The notes: generated by a model from the letters alone, not told the origin. A stretch of DNA of 64,000 nt from Streptomyces sindenensis (GCF_014649035.1 NZ_BMSG01000001.1:248001-312000); one strand, 5' to 3'; counted from the first letter of the stretch, positions 54,736-63,735 are shown. Program-made: numbers and translations.

Positions 54736-54811
54736 GGGAGGGAAAGGAGCGCTTGGGACGTTGGTCCCGGTGCCGGCCGCCTTCCCCGCCGTCTCTGGAG
54801 GAGACCTCGCC

Positions 54812-55525
54812 ATGGCAGAACTCGCGATCGACGCCGTCGTGTTCGATGTGCTGGGCACACTCGTCGACGAACCCGCCGGGCTGCGGGCGGGCATCAGTGC
54901 GCTGGCCCCCTTCTCGGCCCCCGACGCCCCCGACGCCCCCGACGCCCCCGGCACCGAACGGCTTCTGCTGCTGTGGCAGCGGCACATCGAGCGCGAGCAA
55001 CGCCGCATCGTCGAGGGCGATCGGCCCTATCTCCCGAGCGACGCACTGGACCGGGAGGCCGCGGAAGTCGTCGCGCGCGCGGCCGGAGCGGAGGATCCGG
55101 ACGCCGTGGAGTCGTTGGCCCGGGCGGCCCGTCACCTCCCGCCGTGGCCCGACACCGTGGCAGGGCTCGCCCGCCTCGCCGAGCACTTCCCGCTGATCGG
55201 CCTGTCCAACGCGAGCCGTACGGCGCTGCTGGAGCTGAACGCCCACGCCGGGCTGCGCTGGCACCAGGCCCTGTCCGCGGAGGACGCCCGTACCTACAAG
55301 CCGGATCCGGCGGTCTACCGGTTGGCCGTCACCGTCGCCGGACCGCCACCGGAGCGCCTGCTGATGGTCGCCGCCCACGCCTGGGACCTGCGCGGCGCGC
55401 AGGCGCTGGGCCTGCGCACGGCCTACGTGGCCCGTCCGGTCGGCGACCCGCCCGCGTCCTCGGACCGCTTCGACCTGTACGCGAAGGACCTGGCGGATCT
55501 GGCGGAGCAGCTCGGGGTGTTCTGA
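54812..55525 (+). CDS. HAD family hydrolase (L-2-haloacid dehalogenase type II-like)
   Basis: 237 aa from ATG 54812 with GGAGGAGACC upstream. HAD motif I 'VVFDVLGTLVDEP' has the nucleophile Asp; in the type II (haloacid dehalogenase) subfamily the second Asp is absent, as here. Motif II 'IGLSNASRTAL', Lys in 'ARTYKPDPAVYRLAV', motif IV 'LLMVAAHAWDLRGAQALGL'. Helical cap between motifs I and II. A (GACGCCCCC) run gives 'PDAPDAPDAPG' in the cap. Substrate could be a haloacid or a phosphate ester. Confidence 0.85.
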   Translation: MAELAIDAVVFDVLGTLVDEPAGLRAGISALAPFSAPDAPDAPDAPGTERLLLLWQRHIEREQRRIVEGDRPYLPSDALDREAAEVVARAAGAEDPDAVESLARAARHLPPWPDTVAGLARLAEHFPLIGLSNASRTALLELNAHAGLRWHQALSAEDARTYKPDPAVYRLAVTVAGPPPERLLMVAAHAWDLRGAQALGLRTAYVARPVGDPPASSDRFDLYAKDLADLAEQLGVF

Positions 55526-55569
55526 GACCGCTGTCCGGAGGATCGACGGTCCGGGCCCTGAGGCACGCC

Positions 55570-55665
55570 ACCCGGGGGCGCGGGGGCGCGGGGACCCAGG
55601 GGCGCGGGGACCCGGGGACGCGGGGGCCCGGGGACGCCGGGACGCCGGGACGCGGGGACGCGTTC
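55570..55665. repeat. G-rich simple-sequence tract
   Basis: Irregular GGGGACGC/GGGGGCGC repeats between convergent genes; many G-runs of four or more on the + strand, so quadruplex or strong secondary structure is possible. Confidence 0.75.
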
Positions 55666-55672
55666 CGCTTCC

Positions 55673-57319
55673 TCAGGTCAGCGGGCACCCGAGCGGGAGG
55701 ACCCGTTCGGTGAGCCTGCCGGTGAGGTGGGTGTCGGTGACGTCGGCCTCCGCCAGCCAGTCCGCCGCGGTCAGCCGGTCCACGAGCTGCGGCAGGTCAC
55801 GGGAGTCGACGGTGCACCAGGAGGACAGGACGTCCAGGCCGATGCCCTCCCCTCCCGGCCCCAGTCGCCCTTCACCGTCGGAGCCGGTGGCCAGGGCCAG
55901 GGCGAGGAGCCGTACGCCGGCCTCGGTCTTGCCCTTGCGCAGCTTCTTCTCCCCGACGACCCGCTGGGCCCATCCGCTGAGCTTGGGGCGCAGCTTCCTG
56001 CCGAACGTGAACGGCCCCGGGTCGTCCTCGTCGGGCGTCAGGGACGGCACGGTGATCTGGGTGGGGTTCTCCGGGCGGGAGGCGATCAGCTCCTCGACGG
56101 TCCCGGAGATGCCGAGCCAGCCGGACTCCACCAACTGCCCCACCAGCTCCTCGGGATCCGACAGGGGCAGCCCCTTGATGTCCTGCCCGACCAGGTTGCC
56201 GACCCCGGACTGTGCGGTGCGCAGCGTCACCATCACCACCAGCAGGCGGGCCTCGGCTCCGGGCAGGGGGGCGTTCTCGGCCACGTGGGCGAGGACGGAT
56301 CGGGCGTGGTTCCACTGCGCGGGGGCGGTCAGCAGCCGCGCCACGGCGGGCCCTTCACCGTCCGGGGCCTGGCCGATGCGGTGCAGATGCTGGAGGCGGG
56401 CGGTGGCGGCGGCCTGTTCGGCCCGCCGGGCGTCGAGCCGCAGTCCGGTGTCGGCGGTGGCCTCGGCCCAGGCGTGGAAGGCCTCCGCCTTGCGGGCGTG
56501 GAGGTCGGCGAGCATCGCGAGGTCGGGTTCGGTGCGGGCCTGGTAGGCGCGGAAGAGCTCGCCGAGCTCGGTGAGTTCGTCCCGCAGCGCGACGGGCCGC
56601 AGGTCGTGCGGGACGAGACGCTGGGCGATCCTGCCGCGCGGGGGGCGCCTCCGCGGCGGCCTCGCGGACCGGGGGGCGGAGCGGGGGTCGGACCCGTGGC
56701 CGGACCTGGGCGCCGACGCCTGCTGGGGGACGGCGGTGCCGGCGGCGGTGGCGGTGGCGCTGTGGGAGAAGTGCGGGCCGGCTGCCGAAAAGGTCGGCGT
56801 GGTGGCTGCGGTGCCGCCGGGGGTCGCGGTGCCGCCGGGGGTCGTGGGGACTGCGGCATCGGCCCGGAACCCGTCGCTCCGTGCCGGTGCCTCGGCGGCC
56901 GGAGCCGTGGCGACGACCTTCGCGGTGGAGTGGGCGGCGGCGCAGCGCGAGCAGCACTCCATGACCTGCCACCAGCGCCCTTCCCGGTCCGTGATGACGG
57001 CCAGGACGACCGCTCCCCCGCACCGCCAGGGCACGGGTCGCTCACGCGGTCCGGCGGGGCGGATGTGCGTGTGGCACTCCTCGGCCCGACAGGCGCACTG
57101 CGCCGAGGGGCGGGGGGCCGGGCCGGCGCGCAGGTGGGCCTTGAGGTGGCCGATCGCCGCCGTACGACCGGCGGCGGCGGACGGCAGCACCTGCGCGGCG
57201 CAGGCCGGGCGGCTGCACGAGACACGCACGTCCGCACGACCGCGGCCGACCGGATCCAGCCGCACCGTCCACCTGCGTCCCGTCACGCGTTCGTTCGTCG
57301 CGTGGGCCTCCACACCCAT
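55673..57319 (-). CDS. Hypothetical protein with cysteine-rich N-terminus
   Basis: 548 aa from the ATG after GAGGAAGGTGTG. Not recognised. Residues ~1-135 contain Cys/His clusters ('SCSRPACAAQ', 'QCACRAEECHTHIRPAG', 'MECCSRCAAAH') like zinc-binding modules. A ~100-residue Ala/Pro/Thr-rich linker follows, then a helical region ~240-548 with 'LHARKAEAFHAWAEATADTG', 'RLLVVMVTLRTAQSGVGNLV' and 'RPKLSGWAQRVVGEKKLRKG', which resembles winged-helix-like blocks of Streptomyces DNA-binding proteins found near conjugative elements. Probably a DNA-associated protein. Confidence 0.6.
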   Translation of the reverse strand: MGVEAHATNERVTGRRWTVRLDPVGRGRADVRVSCSRPACAAQVLPSAAAGRTAAIGHLKAHLRAGPAPRPSAQCACRAEECHTHIRPAGPRERPVPWRCGGAVVLAVITDREGRWWQVMECCSRCAAAHSTAKVVATAPAAEAPARSDGFRADAAVPTTPGGTATPGGTAATTPTFSAAGPHFSHSATATAAGTAVPQQASAPRSGHGSDPRSAPRSARPPRRRPPRGRIAQRLVPHDLRPVALRDELTELGELFRAYQARTEPDLAMLADLHARKAEAFHAWAEATADTGLRLDARRAEQAAATARLQHLHRIGQAPDGEGPAVARLLTAPAQWNHARSVLAHVAENAPLPGAEARLLVVMVTLRTAQSGVGNLVGQDIKGLPLSDPEELVGQLVESGWLGISGTVEELIASRPENPTQITVPSLTPDEDDPGPFTFGRKLRPKLSGWAQRVVGEKKLRKGKTEAGVRLLALALATGSDGEGRLGPGGEGIGLDVLSSWCTVDSRDLPQLVDRLTAADWLAEADVTDTHLTGRLTERVLPLGCPLT

Positions 57320-57658
57320 CACACCTTCCTCGACGACTGTTCGTATGTGCACCGCGGCACCCACCGGCCTGTGCATGGTGTCAGCGGCGCGCGGCGTGTC
57401 ACAGTCTGCTACGCCGGGCAGTCCGGATTCGGGCCCACAACACAAACGACGGTCCGCCGTTCGGGTGACGGGCTCGGCGAGCATGTGGCCGGATTCGTGC
57501 CCTGGCGGTGTGGCCTCGGCAGACGCGCCCGCAGTCTCGACCCGAAGGCCCGGCCGTCTGCGACCAGGCGCGCAAGAGGTGGGTGAGGTCAGGTCCTGCC
57601 CGAAATCTGACCTCGCGCATGTCCGCTACAGCCTTTGGCCTCCCGAGCGATATTGGTC
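57320..57658. other. Intergenic region (339 bp) with inverted repeat
   Basis: No recognised gene. GAGGTCAG (57585-57592) and CTGACCTC (57607-57614) form an inverted repeat with a 14-nt loop, 45 nt beyond the imm49 stop; it could be a terminator stem or operator. The base composition becomes AT-richer from about 57.6 kb onwards. Confidence 0.45.
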
Positions 57659-58515
57659 TCAGGTCGGGAACTCACCTGCCCAGTCTCGTTCCAGGAGAGC
57701 GATGGGCAGGTAGTCGGACTCTACGTCGATGGGGAAGCCCATGTCGTAGGCGAGGCATGCCAGAGCAAGGGGCGGGAGGGCAACCAAGCCGGTGGCCTGG
57801 AGAGCGTTGCCCTCCGTGCTCCAGTACTCCTTGTGCCACTGGATAGCATCGGTCAATGCCCTATTGAATCCGCCGTGATCGTCACGGACCAGGCGGTGGA
57901 ACATTTCCATTGGTGGGTAGAGAAGTTTCGCGGCCGCCTGGGGGTCGCTGATCCGGCCGCTCCGGGGATCCGCGCCATCGATTGCTGCCACCAACTTGAC
58001 CCCCAGGTCCGGTTCGCCGAGCCAGTACGCCTGGAGAGTCTCCACCCAGTCATAGAGAAACTCGTCGTGAGATGCCTCCGACTCCCTGAGCAGGGATACC
58101 GGCACTTGGCACAAGTCGGTCAGCCTATCTTTCTCCCTGCAGACCACCGAGAGGTAGAAGGCCGTCAGCCAAGTCCCCGCATGTGTATAGCTCTGCGGAC
58201 CCGCCGTTCGGAGTATCCGATCCTTCTCGACGATTCGGCAGTGCACCACTTCTTCTGCCGTTCTGGTCGCGGCGAACGTCGCAGAGCCAACCTGCATGGC
58301 ATTGACCCACGCCTTCCAGGTAGGCAGGAGGGATGCCTCCGCGCCCAGAAGGCAGTGTGACTTCGCGAGCGTGAGCGTTAGCTGGAATGCTTCACCCAGA
58401 CGGGTGGAGTCGGCTTCCAACCTTCGATCAGCCCTTCAGCACTGTTCTGAAGTACGGCAAGTCCTTCCGCTGCATTCCCCGTTGGCAAGGAGTGGCGGGA
58501 AACAGTGACTGTCAA
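57659..58515 (-). pseudogene. Frameshifted Imm49-family immunity gene
   Basis: The main frame (from 58420) reads 'LEADSTRLGEAFQLTLTLAK', 'TWKAWVNAMQVGSATFAATR', 'WLTAFYLSVVCREKDRL' and 'DAIQWHKEYWSTEGN', the Imm49 family pattern of immunity proteins to polymorphic toxins. Its expected first ~32 residues are in another frame upstream: 'TVTVSRHSLPTGNAAEGLAV' then 'LQNSAEGLIE', from a TTG at 58515 after GAGGGG. Adding one nucleotide near 58425 joins both into one normal Imm49 (…GLIE-R-LEADS…). So it is a single-base deletion, or a sequencing error. As it stands, only an N-terminally truncated product could be made. Confidence 0.75.
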
Positions 58516-58681
58516 CGCTCTACCCCTCAGAAGATCTTGAACTAATTAAATTGAGCCCCAGCATCCCGCCAGGTCTTCGGCCAGGCCCGGAAGTGGCCGT
58601 TAGCGACACCGTCGGCCATGTCGACTGTCCAGCCTTATGCGTCGGCGAGGTGCTGTTGCGCACAAGGAACGCGCTGTCGGC

Positions 58682-59461
58682 TCAGCCCCCGTGCTTCGCG
58701 GTGGGTCCTGACATCATGGCTTCGATGATCCGAGCAGCCTCACTGGGAGTTATCTGAGCGTAGCCGACACCTTCCGCTCCCTTTTCCTGAGTATGGATGC
58801 CCCCTGCCGTGTCCCAATTGAGCCGATCGCTGAACACCTCGTACCGTTCCTCTCCTCCCGGTAGCAGCCGGCGCCTCAGGACTGGTCCGTGGCCAGTATC
58901 GCTCGCGAAGAATGTGATCCGCCCTTCCGCGTCCAAGGCATCGAGTACGGACGCACGGACCGTCACAATTGGAGTGTCCCCGAGGTAGTCCTGCATCGTC
59001 CCGGGGCGGAACGAAACACCTGTCAGGTCGAGAGCGCCGGAGTTGTCCCTCATGAAGTCGCCGCCGCGCTCATACATGACAAGTAGTGGTTCATAAAGTT
59101 CGGGGAGGTTGGGTTCTCCCGTTGCGGGGTCCTGCGCGCGGAGTTCCGCCAGGCGCACGGCTCCAGCACAGGTTGTCATGACGAGCCCGACCATCCGGGT
59201 ACGGAGAAACTCGTTCAGGTCTCGGGAAAGGCTTTGCGGTAGTTTAAGTTCCGGTGCGGCGTAATTCGTGATATCGAAGAATGGCCAGGCTTCTTCGGCG
59301 GAATAGAATTCAGCCCACAAGGCGGCTCGCCTCATGTATTCTCGCATCAGCAGTTGGCGTGAGATGACGTGAAAGTAAGCGTCGTCCCAGTCGGCATCCC
59401 ACTCGATTCTACGGAGGCGATTCAGGACCCTGAATCCATCCTGGTCGGGCATGTCATCCAT
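58682..59461 (-). CDS. Probable immunity protein of the adjacent toxin
   Basis: 259 aa (or from the in-frame ATG at 59452). Family not recognised. Starts inside the toxin's stop region (8-nt overlap), the standard position of a cognate immunity gene. Soluble, mostly helical first half ('MREYMRRAALWAEFYSAEEA', 'LNEFLRTRMVGLVMTTCAGA'), then beta-rich with 'FMRDNSGALDLTGVSFRPG', 'RITFFASDTGHGPVLRRRLL'. Ends 'TPSEAARIIEAMMSG'. Lower GC than the core genes. The immunity role is inferred from position only. Confidence 0.65.
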   Translation of the reverse strand: MDDMPDQDGFRVLNRLRRIEWDADWDDAYFHVISRQLLMREYMRRAALWAEFYSAEEAWPFFDITNYAAPELKLPQSLSRDLNEFLRTRMVGLVMTTCAGAVRLAELRAQDPATGEPNLPELYEPLLVMYERGGDFMRDNSGALDLTGVSFRPGTMQDYLGDTPIVTVRASVLDALDAEGRITFFASDTGHGPVLRRRLLPGGEERYEVFSDRLNWDTAGGIHTQEKGAEGVGYAQITPSEAARIIEAMMSGPTAKHGG

Positions 59462-61931
59462 CGTTCAGCTCGATTCCTTTTGATCGCAGCTCATCTTTGA
59501 GGATTGCGACGACCTCTTCAATGTTATTCAGTTGGGGCCCTACTTCGACGTGCGAGACGTCCATTCCGAGTGAACGCCAGTGCTTGAACCCTCCCTTTCC
59601 TTCATTGAGGGAAAGATCATGCGCACCGGCGTCCCTGGCACTGCTGGGCCAGACGTGATTGTACTCAAGTTTCCCGCCGGGGTTGGTGAAGGTCTCCCAT
59701 AGGTGGGGGCGGTCGTGCAGGTACGGGATTCCCGCCTCGATAAGATGACTTTCTATGTACTCGTGAGCGATGTAGCGCTCGAACTTAATCACTTCTTCAG
59801 GGGATAGGTCGCGTTTACTTGCCGCATCCCAGATCTCGGCAATATCGCTACGCGGCGTGAAATAAGCCTTCCGGATGCTACCGGGGGCGTCGGTCACTAT
59901 CTGCTCAGTAAGGAAAAAGTGAGTCCGCACTCGGTCCAGAATATCCGCCCGCACGCCTGTATTCTGGGAGATGGCACTGATACTCAGAGATGAAGGGTCA
60001 GCGCGTACTCGATCGTAGAACCGTGCTGCATCAATGTCGTCAAAGGCAGGTTCCTCCACATACCTGGCGCCGTCCGGTCTCAATTCCGACCCACCCTCCA
60101 GGTAAGGCTGACCAGAATCCTCTCCGCGGCCGAGAGTGCTGTCGGCACCAGAACTGGGAGGGCCTTCAGCAGCGCCTTGCCCACTTCCTGTGGTCGGGGC
60201 GTCGGTGCCGTCACTATGTAGCGGGGAGCTGTCGGGCGTGCGGGGGGTGCCGCCGCTGATATCGGACACTTGGTCATTGGATGGAACCTCCCGCCCGGCG
60301 AATCTGTCAGCGTGACCTGCTGGCTTGGCACCGAGAGTTTCGTTCTTGGCGGGGACCTGGTCGGAAGCGTTGCTTCCAGCTCTGTCGGCATCGTCGAGAC
60401 TGTTGCTGACGTGAAGAGACTTGTTGGCGGAGTCGGCCCCGACACGGCCCGCGCCTACCAGGACAGGCTCGGTGGGGAAGGGGTCGACGTCTGGTGTCTC
60501 TGTATCGACGCCCTTGGGTGACTGGTCGGCGAGTTGGGCGATGCTGCCGTCCTCGTTGTAGAGGTGGCCTTCGCGGCTCACGTAGGGCGCGCCCTGGTCG
60601 AACGGGTTCCTGACCGTGCCTTCCGGCAGGGCCACGGTTCCCTCGGGGAGTTTGACGGTGCCGTCGGGCAGGCGGATCGCACCGTCCGGTATCGCCGTGC
60701 CCGCCGGGAGGTGCACGGTGCCATCGGGGAGCCGGATGCCACCCTCGGGCAGGGTGTAGATGTTGTCCGGCAGCGGCGGGATCTCGACAGCGCCGCTGCC
60801 CTTGAGGCCGTCCATGACATTGCTGATCTTGGTGAGGCCCGCGCCGGCGCCCTTGAAGAGGTACGTCGTCGGGTCGACGGCGCGGCTCGCCTTGTTCGCG
60901 AAGGAGAGGGCCTTCCCCGCGAGCGCCGCCTTGCCGGCGCCGGAGACGCCGCCCCCGGTGCCGCCGGTGAAAACCGTCGTGAGGGCGTTGAACGTGACCG
61001 CGCCCCCGGCGCGCGCCGGGTTCTCGCTCCACTGGTCGTAGGCGATCAGTGCCTTGCCGGTCTCCTTCATCGCCCGGCTCGAGTCCCGCAGCCAGGAAGG
61101 CAACTCCTCCTCAGGCGTGGTGAGGAGATACGTCCCCCCGGCACCTGCGGTCACCAGGGTGATGGACACGCCGATGGAGAGGTCTGCCAGACCGCCCCAA
61201 GCCTGCTTCATGCTGTCCCAGCCCTCGGTCCCGACCAGGGTGCCCAGGCCCTTGACCGTGCCCCAGACACCGTCGACGACGAAGCCCTTGCCGAAGTCCC
61301 AGACGTGCTCGTAGAACTGGTACCAGCGGGTCGACTCCTTGACCGGATCACCCCAGGGCAGCCCCTTGGCCTGCTTCAGGGCCTCGGCGTCGTACCCGTA
61401 CATGTGCTTGCCGTTGGAACCGTCATTCGTCTTGAGCGGCTTACCCGCGGGAACCAGCGAGATAATCTTGTTGTAGCAGGTGCGCTCCACCGCCTGGAAC
61501 GCCGCCCAGGCCTCGATGATCTCGTCGTGGCGGCGTCTGTTCTCCTCGATCAGGTCGCCGTCCTCGCGCCACTCGTCGTCAGCGTTCGCCTTGTCCCGGA
61601 AGGCCGAAGCCTCCTCCTTGAGCCGCTCCAGCTTCGCCACCAGCGGCTGCGCATCGTCCGCGTAAGCGCTCAGAGCGCCGGTGATGGTGGCCAGGTCCGA
61701 CTTCAGCGCAGCCCCGCGATCCGCGACCGGCTTCGTCGTCGCGAACAGCTGATCCGCCTCCGGAGCCTTGTAGAAGGCCTGCAGACCGCCGAAGCTGCTG
61801 TGAATGTCCCCCGCGGCCGTGGCGATCTCCGCCCCGTCCTTGGCCAACGCGGTCACCTGCCGGTCCAGCACCGCGAGATTGCCCGTGAACACCGGTATGC
61901 CGTACGGATCGACCGGCTGCTCGCCGCTCAC
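59454..61931 (-). CDS. Polymorphic toxin (WXG100-like N-terminus, variable C-terminal toxin)
   Basis: 825 aa from GTG 61931. Residues ~1-130: helical WXG100/ESX-type secretion domain beginning 'DPYGIPVFTGNLAVLDRQVT'. Middle ~190-380: conserved Streptomyces toxin trunk with two hydrophobic patches ('LADLSIGVSITLVTAGAGGT'). Then ~8 'LP(E/D)GT(V/A)'-type repeats (~390-450), a polar linker (~480-590) and the toxin tip (~600-825). The tip contains 'ISQNTGVRADILDRVRTHFF', 'YIAHEYIESHLIEAGIPY' (HEYIES) and 'LEYNHVWPSSARDAGAHDLS'. From memory, similar HE(L/Y)(F/I)ES tips cap Bacillus LXG-type toxins; activity unknown. Probably exported by a type VII system for killing relatives. Confidence 0.82.
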   Translation of the reverse strand: MSGEQPVDPYGIPVFTGNLAVLDRQVTALAKDGAEIATAAGDIHSSFGGLQAFYKAPEADQLFATTKPVADRGAALKSDLATITGALSAYADDAQPLVAKLERLKEEASAFRDKANADDEWREDGDLIEENRRRHDEIIEAWAAFQAVERTCYNKIISLVPAGKPLKTNDGSNGKHMYGYDAEALKQAKGLPWGDPVKESTRWYQFYEHVWDFGKGFVVDGVWGTVKGLGTLVGTEGWDSMKQAWGGLADLSIGVSITLVTAGAGGTYLLTTPEEELPSWLRDSSRAMKETGKALIAYDQWSENPARAGGAVTFNALTTVFTGGTGGGVSGAGKAALAGKALSFANKASRAVDPTTYLFKGAGAGLTKISNVMDGLKGSGAVEIPPLPDNIYTLPEGGIRLPDGTVHLPAGTAIPDGAIRLPDGTVKLPEGTVALPEGTVRNPFDQGAPYVSREGHLYNEDGSIAQLADQSPKGVDTETPDVDPFPTEPVLVGAGRVGADSANKSLHVSNSLDDADRAGSNASDQVPAKNETLGAKPAGHADRFAGREVPSNDQVSDISGGTPRTPDSSPLHSDGTDAPTTGSGQGAAEGPPSSGADSTLGRGEDSGQPYLEGGSELRPDGARYVEEPAFDDIDAARFYDRVRADPSSLSISAISQNTGVRADILDRVRTHFFLTEQIVTDAPGSIRKAYFTPRSDIAEIWDAASKRDLSPEEVIKFERYIAHEYIESHLIEAGIPYLHDRPHLWETFTNPGGKLEYNHVWPSSARDAGAHDLSLNEGKGGFKHWRSLGMDVSHVEVGPQLNNIEEVVAILKDELRSKGIELNDG

Positions 61932-62014
61932 TTGGCACCCCGCAGTTCCTTCAACAGGTCCTGCGAATCCGACAACAGCCGCGCCAGGACCGACGCCCCC
62001 ATGTCGAACTTCAT
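61928..62014 (-). pseudogene. WXG100-like gene reduced to 28 codons
   Basis: ATG 62014 with GGGGGA just upstream encodes 'MKFDMGASVLARLLSDSQ' plus ten residues; the stop overlaps the toxin GTG start. Streptomyces homologues at this position start alike (MxFDMG...L..L....) but run to ~100 residues with the WxG helix hairpin. Here everything after the first helix is missing, so it is an internal deletion remnant, or a minimal leader peptide for translational coupling. Confidence 0.6.
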
Positions 62015-62482
62015 GACATCCCCCACCCATCGAACGAACACACGTACGACCATGTCTACCAATCCAGCCATTGCTACTGCAATCGACAAATCAGCCAACG
62101 GCATTGCGGACTTCGTCCCGACGCTCGGGTCTCGGCACCCGAGAACCGGGACCCGAGACCCGAGCGCCGGAGTGGGGCTTTCACTCTTACGGGGGTACCT
62201 GAACGGGGTCCCGGCCCGAAGCTCGGGACCCGGGATCCGAGAGCCGGGACGCGAGACCCGGGATTCGAGCCCCCTCAGTAACCGGTAGGGAAATGAGGAG
62301 GGTTCGGGAAAACCTCCCCACCCGCCCGCCCCCGTCACGGCCAGCAAGTATGACTAATCGCGGCAGCTTGCGGCGCACCGAAGCGACTGTTTACGGTGCG
62401 AGAACCAAACGACCCCGACGCGGTGTTGGACGCACCAGGCCGGGGTCTCACCACAAGATCGATCACCTAGAAAGCCGATCCC
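62015..62482. other. Divergent intergenic region with palindromic array (468 bp)
   Basis: Holds the toxin promoter, an array of imperfect palindromes at 62122-62275 (including 14-bp arms CGCTCGGGTCTCGG at 62122-62135 / 62153-62166, and several GGGACCCGAG / CCCGGGATCC-like copies), and the leader of the winged-helix gene with a GCACCG...CGGTGC hairpin near 62378-62402. No gene seen. Confidence 0.6.
62070..62083. promoter_or_regulatory. Palindrome ATTGC-TACT-GCAAT upstream of toxin operon
   Basis: Perfect 5-bp arms, AT-rich, 56 nt before the WXG100 remnant start. Candidate operator or promoter element for the toxin operon. Confidence 0.4.
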
Positions 62483-63694
62483 ATGGCTACCCAGCACACT
62501 AGCGCTGCCCTCAGCGCCCCCGCACCCTCACCCGCGTACCCGAAGGCGACGCCCGGCTACGGCAAACGATCCGCTCCCGGCCAACTACCGCGACGCCCTG
62601 ACGACTTCGCCTTACTGTCGATGCGTGAGCGGTACGTCGCCGGGTTCGTCGACCACCTCCCCGACGGCGCGGCCATGGGCGTCAAGACCCTCGCCAAGCA
62701 ACTCCCGCTCTACGGCCAGCAAGCCATCGGCACCGCCCTCACCGCCCTTTCGGTCGCCGGGCACCTACGCCGCGTGCGATGCGCCGTCGGCCAGGGCGAG
62801 ACGACCCGCTGGGCCTTCCGCACCTTCTGGTCCCGGACCGCGCGCGACAACGAGTGGTGGAACGCCTACCTCGCCGCCGAGATGCGCCAACTCAACGACA
62901 GGGACAGCCTCGACGGCCTCCCCCGAGACCCGGCCGCCGACGGACCCACCGCCCCGCCACCACCCTGGGTCCCCGCTGATGAACCCGTCAATGAACCCGC
63001 TGCCGAATCTGCCTCTGAGCCTCCTGCCGACCATGCGGCGCCCGTAATCGGGACCGGGCCGACGAAGGACACCGGACCCGCCCGGCCCGCCGCAGTGCAA
63101 GCACCTGGCCCCGACCAGGCACCCATGCCCGCCGCCGCTCCGTCGAGCGCCCCCGCCGGCCGGGAACCCGCACACGTAAAGCTGCCGAACGCCCCGGCCC
63201 CAGAGCCCGGCAGCCGCCCCTCCCCCGCGTACCTCGCGCTCGCCCAACTCGCCCACAGGGACATCCGTGTCGCCCTGTCCGCCGCCGACTGCAGCGCACT
63301 TGAACCCCTCGCCACCGCATGGCTCGACCGAGGCGTCAGCACCGACTACCTCATCCACACCCTGACCGCCGGACTTCCCTACTCCGTCGACTCACCCGTC
63401 GCCCTCATCCGCCGCCGGCTCATGGACAAGATCCCGCCTCAACTGCCCACCGAGCGGGACGCACTTCCGCCCGAGGCTCCCGCCCGGCGCATCCTCGTCG
63501 AGTGCACCGACTGCGGCGCCCCCGGCCGCCCCGAAGCCCTCCCGGACGGCCTCTGCCGCCCCTGCCGCACCCACCACGCCTCCGGGGCCGCCGAGAAGCA
63601 CCCCGCCGACCCCCGCGACACATCCGATGCTCCCAACGCGCGGGACATCAGCGCGTACGTCGCCGAACTCCGCAATCGCCTCAAGGCTCCCTGA
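62483..63694 (+). CDS. Winged-helix/zinc-ribbon DNA-binding protein
   Basis: 403 aa. Residues ~38-115 resemble a MarR-like winged helix ('LLSMRERYVAGFVDHLPDGA', 'LAKQLPLYGQQAIGTALTAL', 'VAGHLRRVRCAVGQGETTRW'). A ~100-residue Pro/Ala linker follows, then a helical block ~245-310 and a C-terminal zinc ribbon 'CTDCGAPGRPEALPDGLCRPC' shown by its two CxxC pairs (~330-352). Widely seen in Streptomyces near integrated elements and toxin loci, usually annotated as a helix-turn-helix protein. Role unknown. Confidence 0.7.
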   Translation: MATQHTSAALSAPAPSPAYPKATPGYGKRSAPGQLPRRPDDFALLSMRERYVAGFVDHLPDGAAMGVKTLAKQLPLYGQQAIGTALTALSVAGHLRRVRCAVGQGETTRWAFRTFWSRTARDNEWWNAYLAAEMRQLNDRDSLDGLPRDPAADGPTAPPPPWVPADEPVNEPAAESASEPPADHAAPVIGTGPTKDTGPARPAAVQAPGPDQAPMPAAAPSSAPAGREPAHVKLPNAPAPEPGSRPSPAYLALAQLAHRDIRVALSAADCSALEPLATAWLDRGVSTDYLIHTLTAGLPYSVDSPVALIRRRLMDKIPPQLPTERDALPPEAPARRILVECTDCGAPGRPEALPDGLCRPCRTHHASGAAEKHPADPRDTSDAPNARDISAYVAELRNRLKAP

Positions 63695-63735
63695 TCAAGG
63701 GAACGGCCCCGAGCCTCAGCCAGTAATCTGATGCG

